Source of the DNA: an uncultured Actinomycetes bacterium
Lineage (GTDB): Bacteria > Actinomycetota > Actinomycetes > Nanopelagicales > Nanopelagicaceae
Assembly (NCBI GenBank): GCA_903827345.1
Contig: CAIKID010000097.1
Location: forward strand, 1 to 6,089
DNA length: 6,089 nt
Direction: 5' to 3'
The first letter of the stretch is position 1, and every line of letters begins with the position of its first letter. The notes under the pieces were generated by a model. It made no database searches. It worked only from the letters and a program-made list of their open reading frames with translations, and was not told where the DNA came from. The position numbers and the translations under genes are program-made. Below are positions 6,088 through 6,089 of this stretch, one piece after another.

Positions 6088-6089
6088 TG
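6087..6089 (+). CDS. Likely start codon of the next gene, cut by the window edge
   Basis: The cupredoxin stop TAA shares its last base with an ATG, the same TAATG junction seen at 1323-1327. GGAAAGG at 6067-6073 could serve as a ribosome binding site with a long 13-nt spacer. Only the start codon is visible, so the product is unknown; a heme-copper oxidase catalytic subunit is a guess from context. Confidence 0.4.

Overview
The window looks like a chromosomal piece of an actinobacterium with unusually moderate GC for that phylum. The phylum is inferred from three protein types: a LysX-like lysyl-phosphatidylglycerol synthase half, a caa3-type CtaG, and a C-x3-C cupredoxin of a kind I associate with actinobacterial oxidase loci. 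Short spacers, several gene overlaps and balanced base composition would fit a streamlined planktonic lineage such as the freshwater acI/Nanopelagicales group. That placement is only an inference. I see no phage, IS element, CRISPR array, tRNA or rRNA.

Left block (1-2992, + strand) is a tightly packed run of three genes. It holds the C-terminal end of a NodB-type polysaccharide deacetylase, a secreted seven-bladed YVTN-type beta-propeller protein (6 nt downstream), and a membrane phosphatidylglycerol lysyltransferase-type protein (start codon overlaps the previous stop as TAATG). All three would act on or at the cell envelope, so this reads as a surface-modification operon.

Middle block (2967-5163, - strand) is a second compact operon, transcribed leftwards. 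It starts with ctaG (seven-helix caa3-type oxidase assembly protein), followed by an 82-83 residue two-helix membrane protein overlapping ctaG, then a membrane-anchored alpha/beta-hydrolase with a visible Ser-Asp-His triad. The hydrolase gene converges on the lysyltransferase gene and the two coding regions overlap by 26 bp at their 3' ends.

Right block (5164-6089): a 186-bp divergent intergenic region carries a perfect 6-2-6 palindrome. It is followed on the + strand by a membrane-anchored cupredoxin with a C-terminal CEYPCG...GYM copper-site-like motif. Its stop codon overlaps an ATG at the window edge (again TAATG), so at least one more gene follows. A copper protein divergent from an oxidase copper-assembly factor suggests a heme-copper oxidase locus whose catalytic subunit probably lies just beyond the window.
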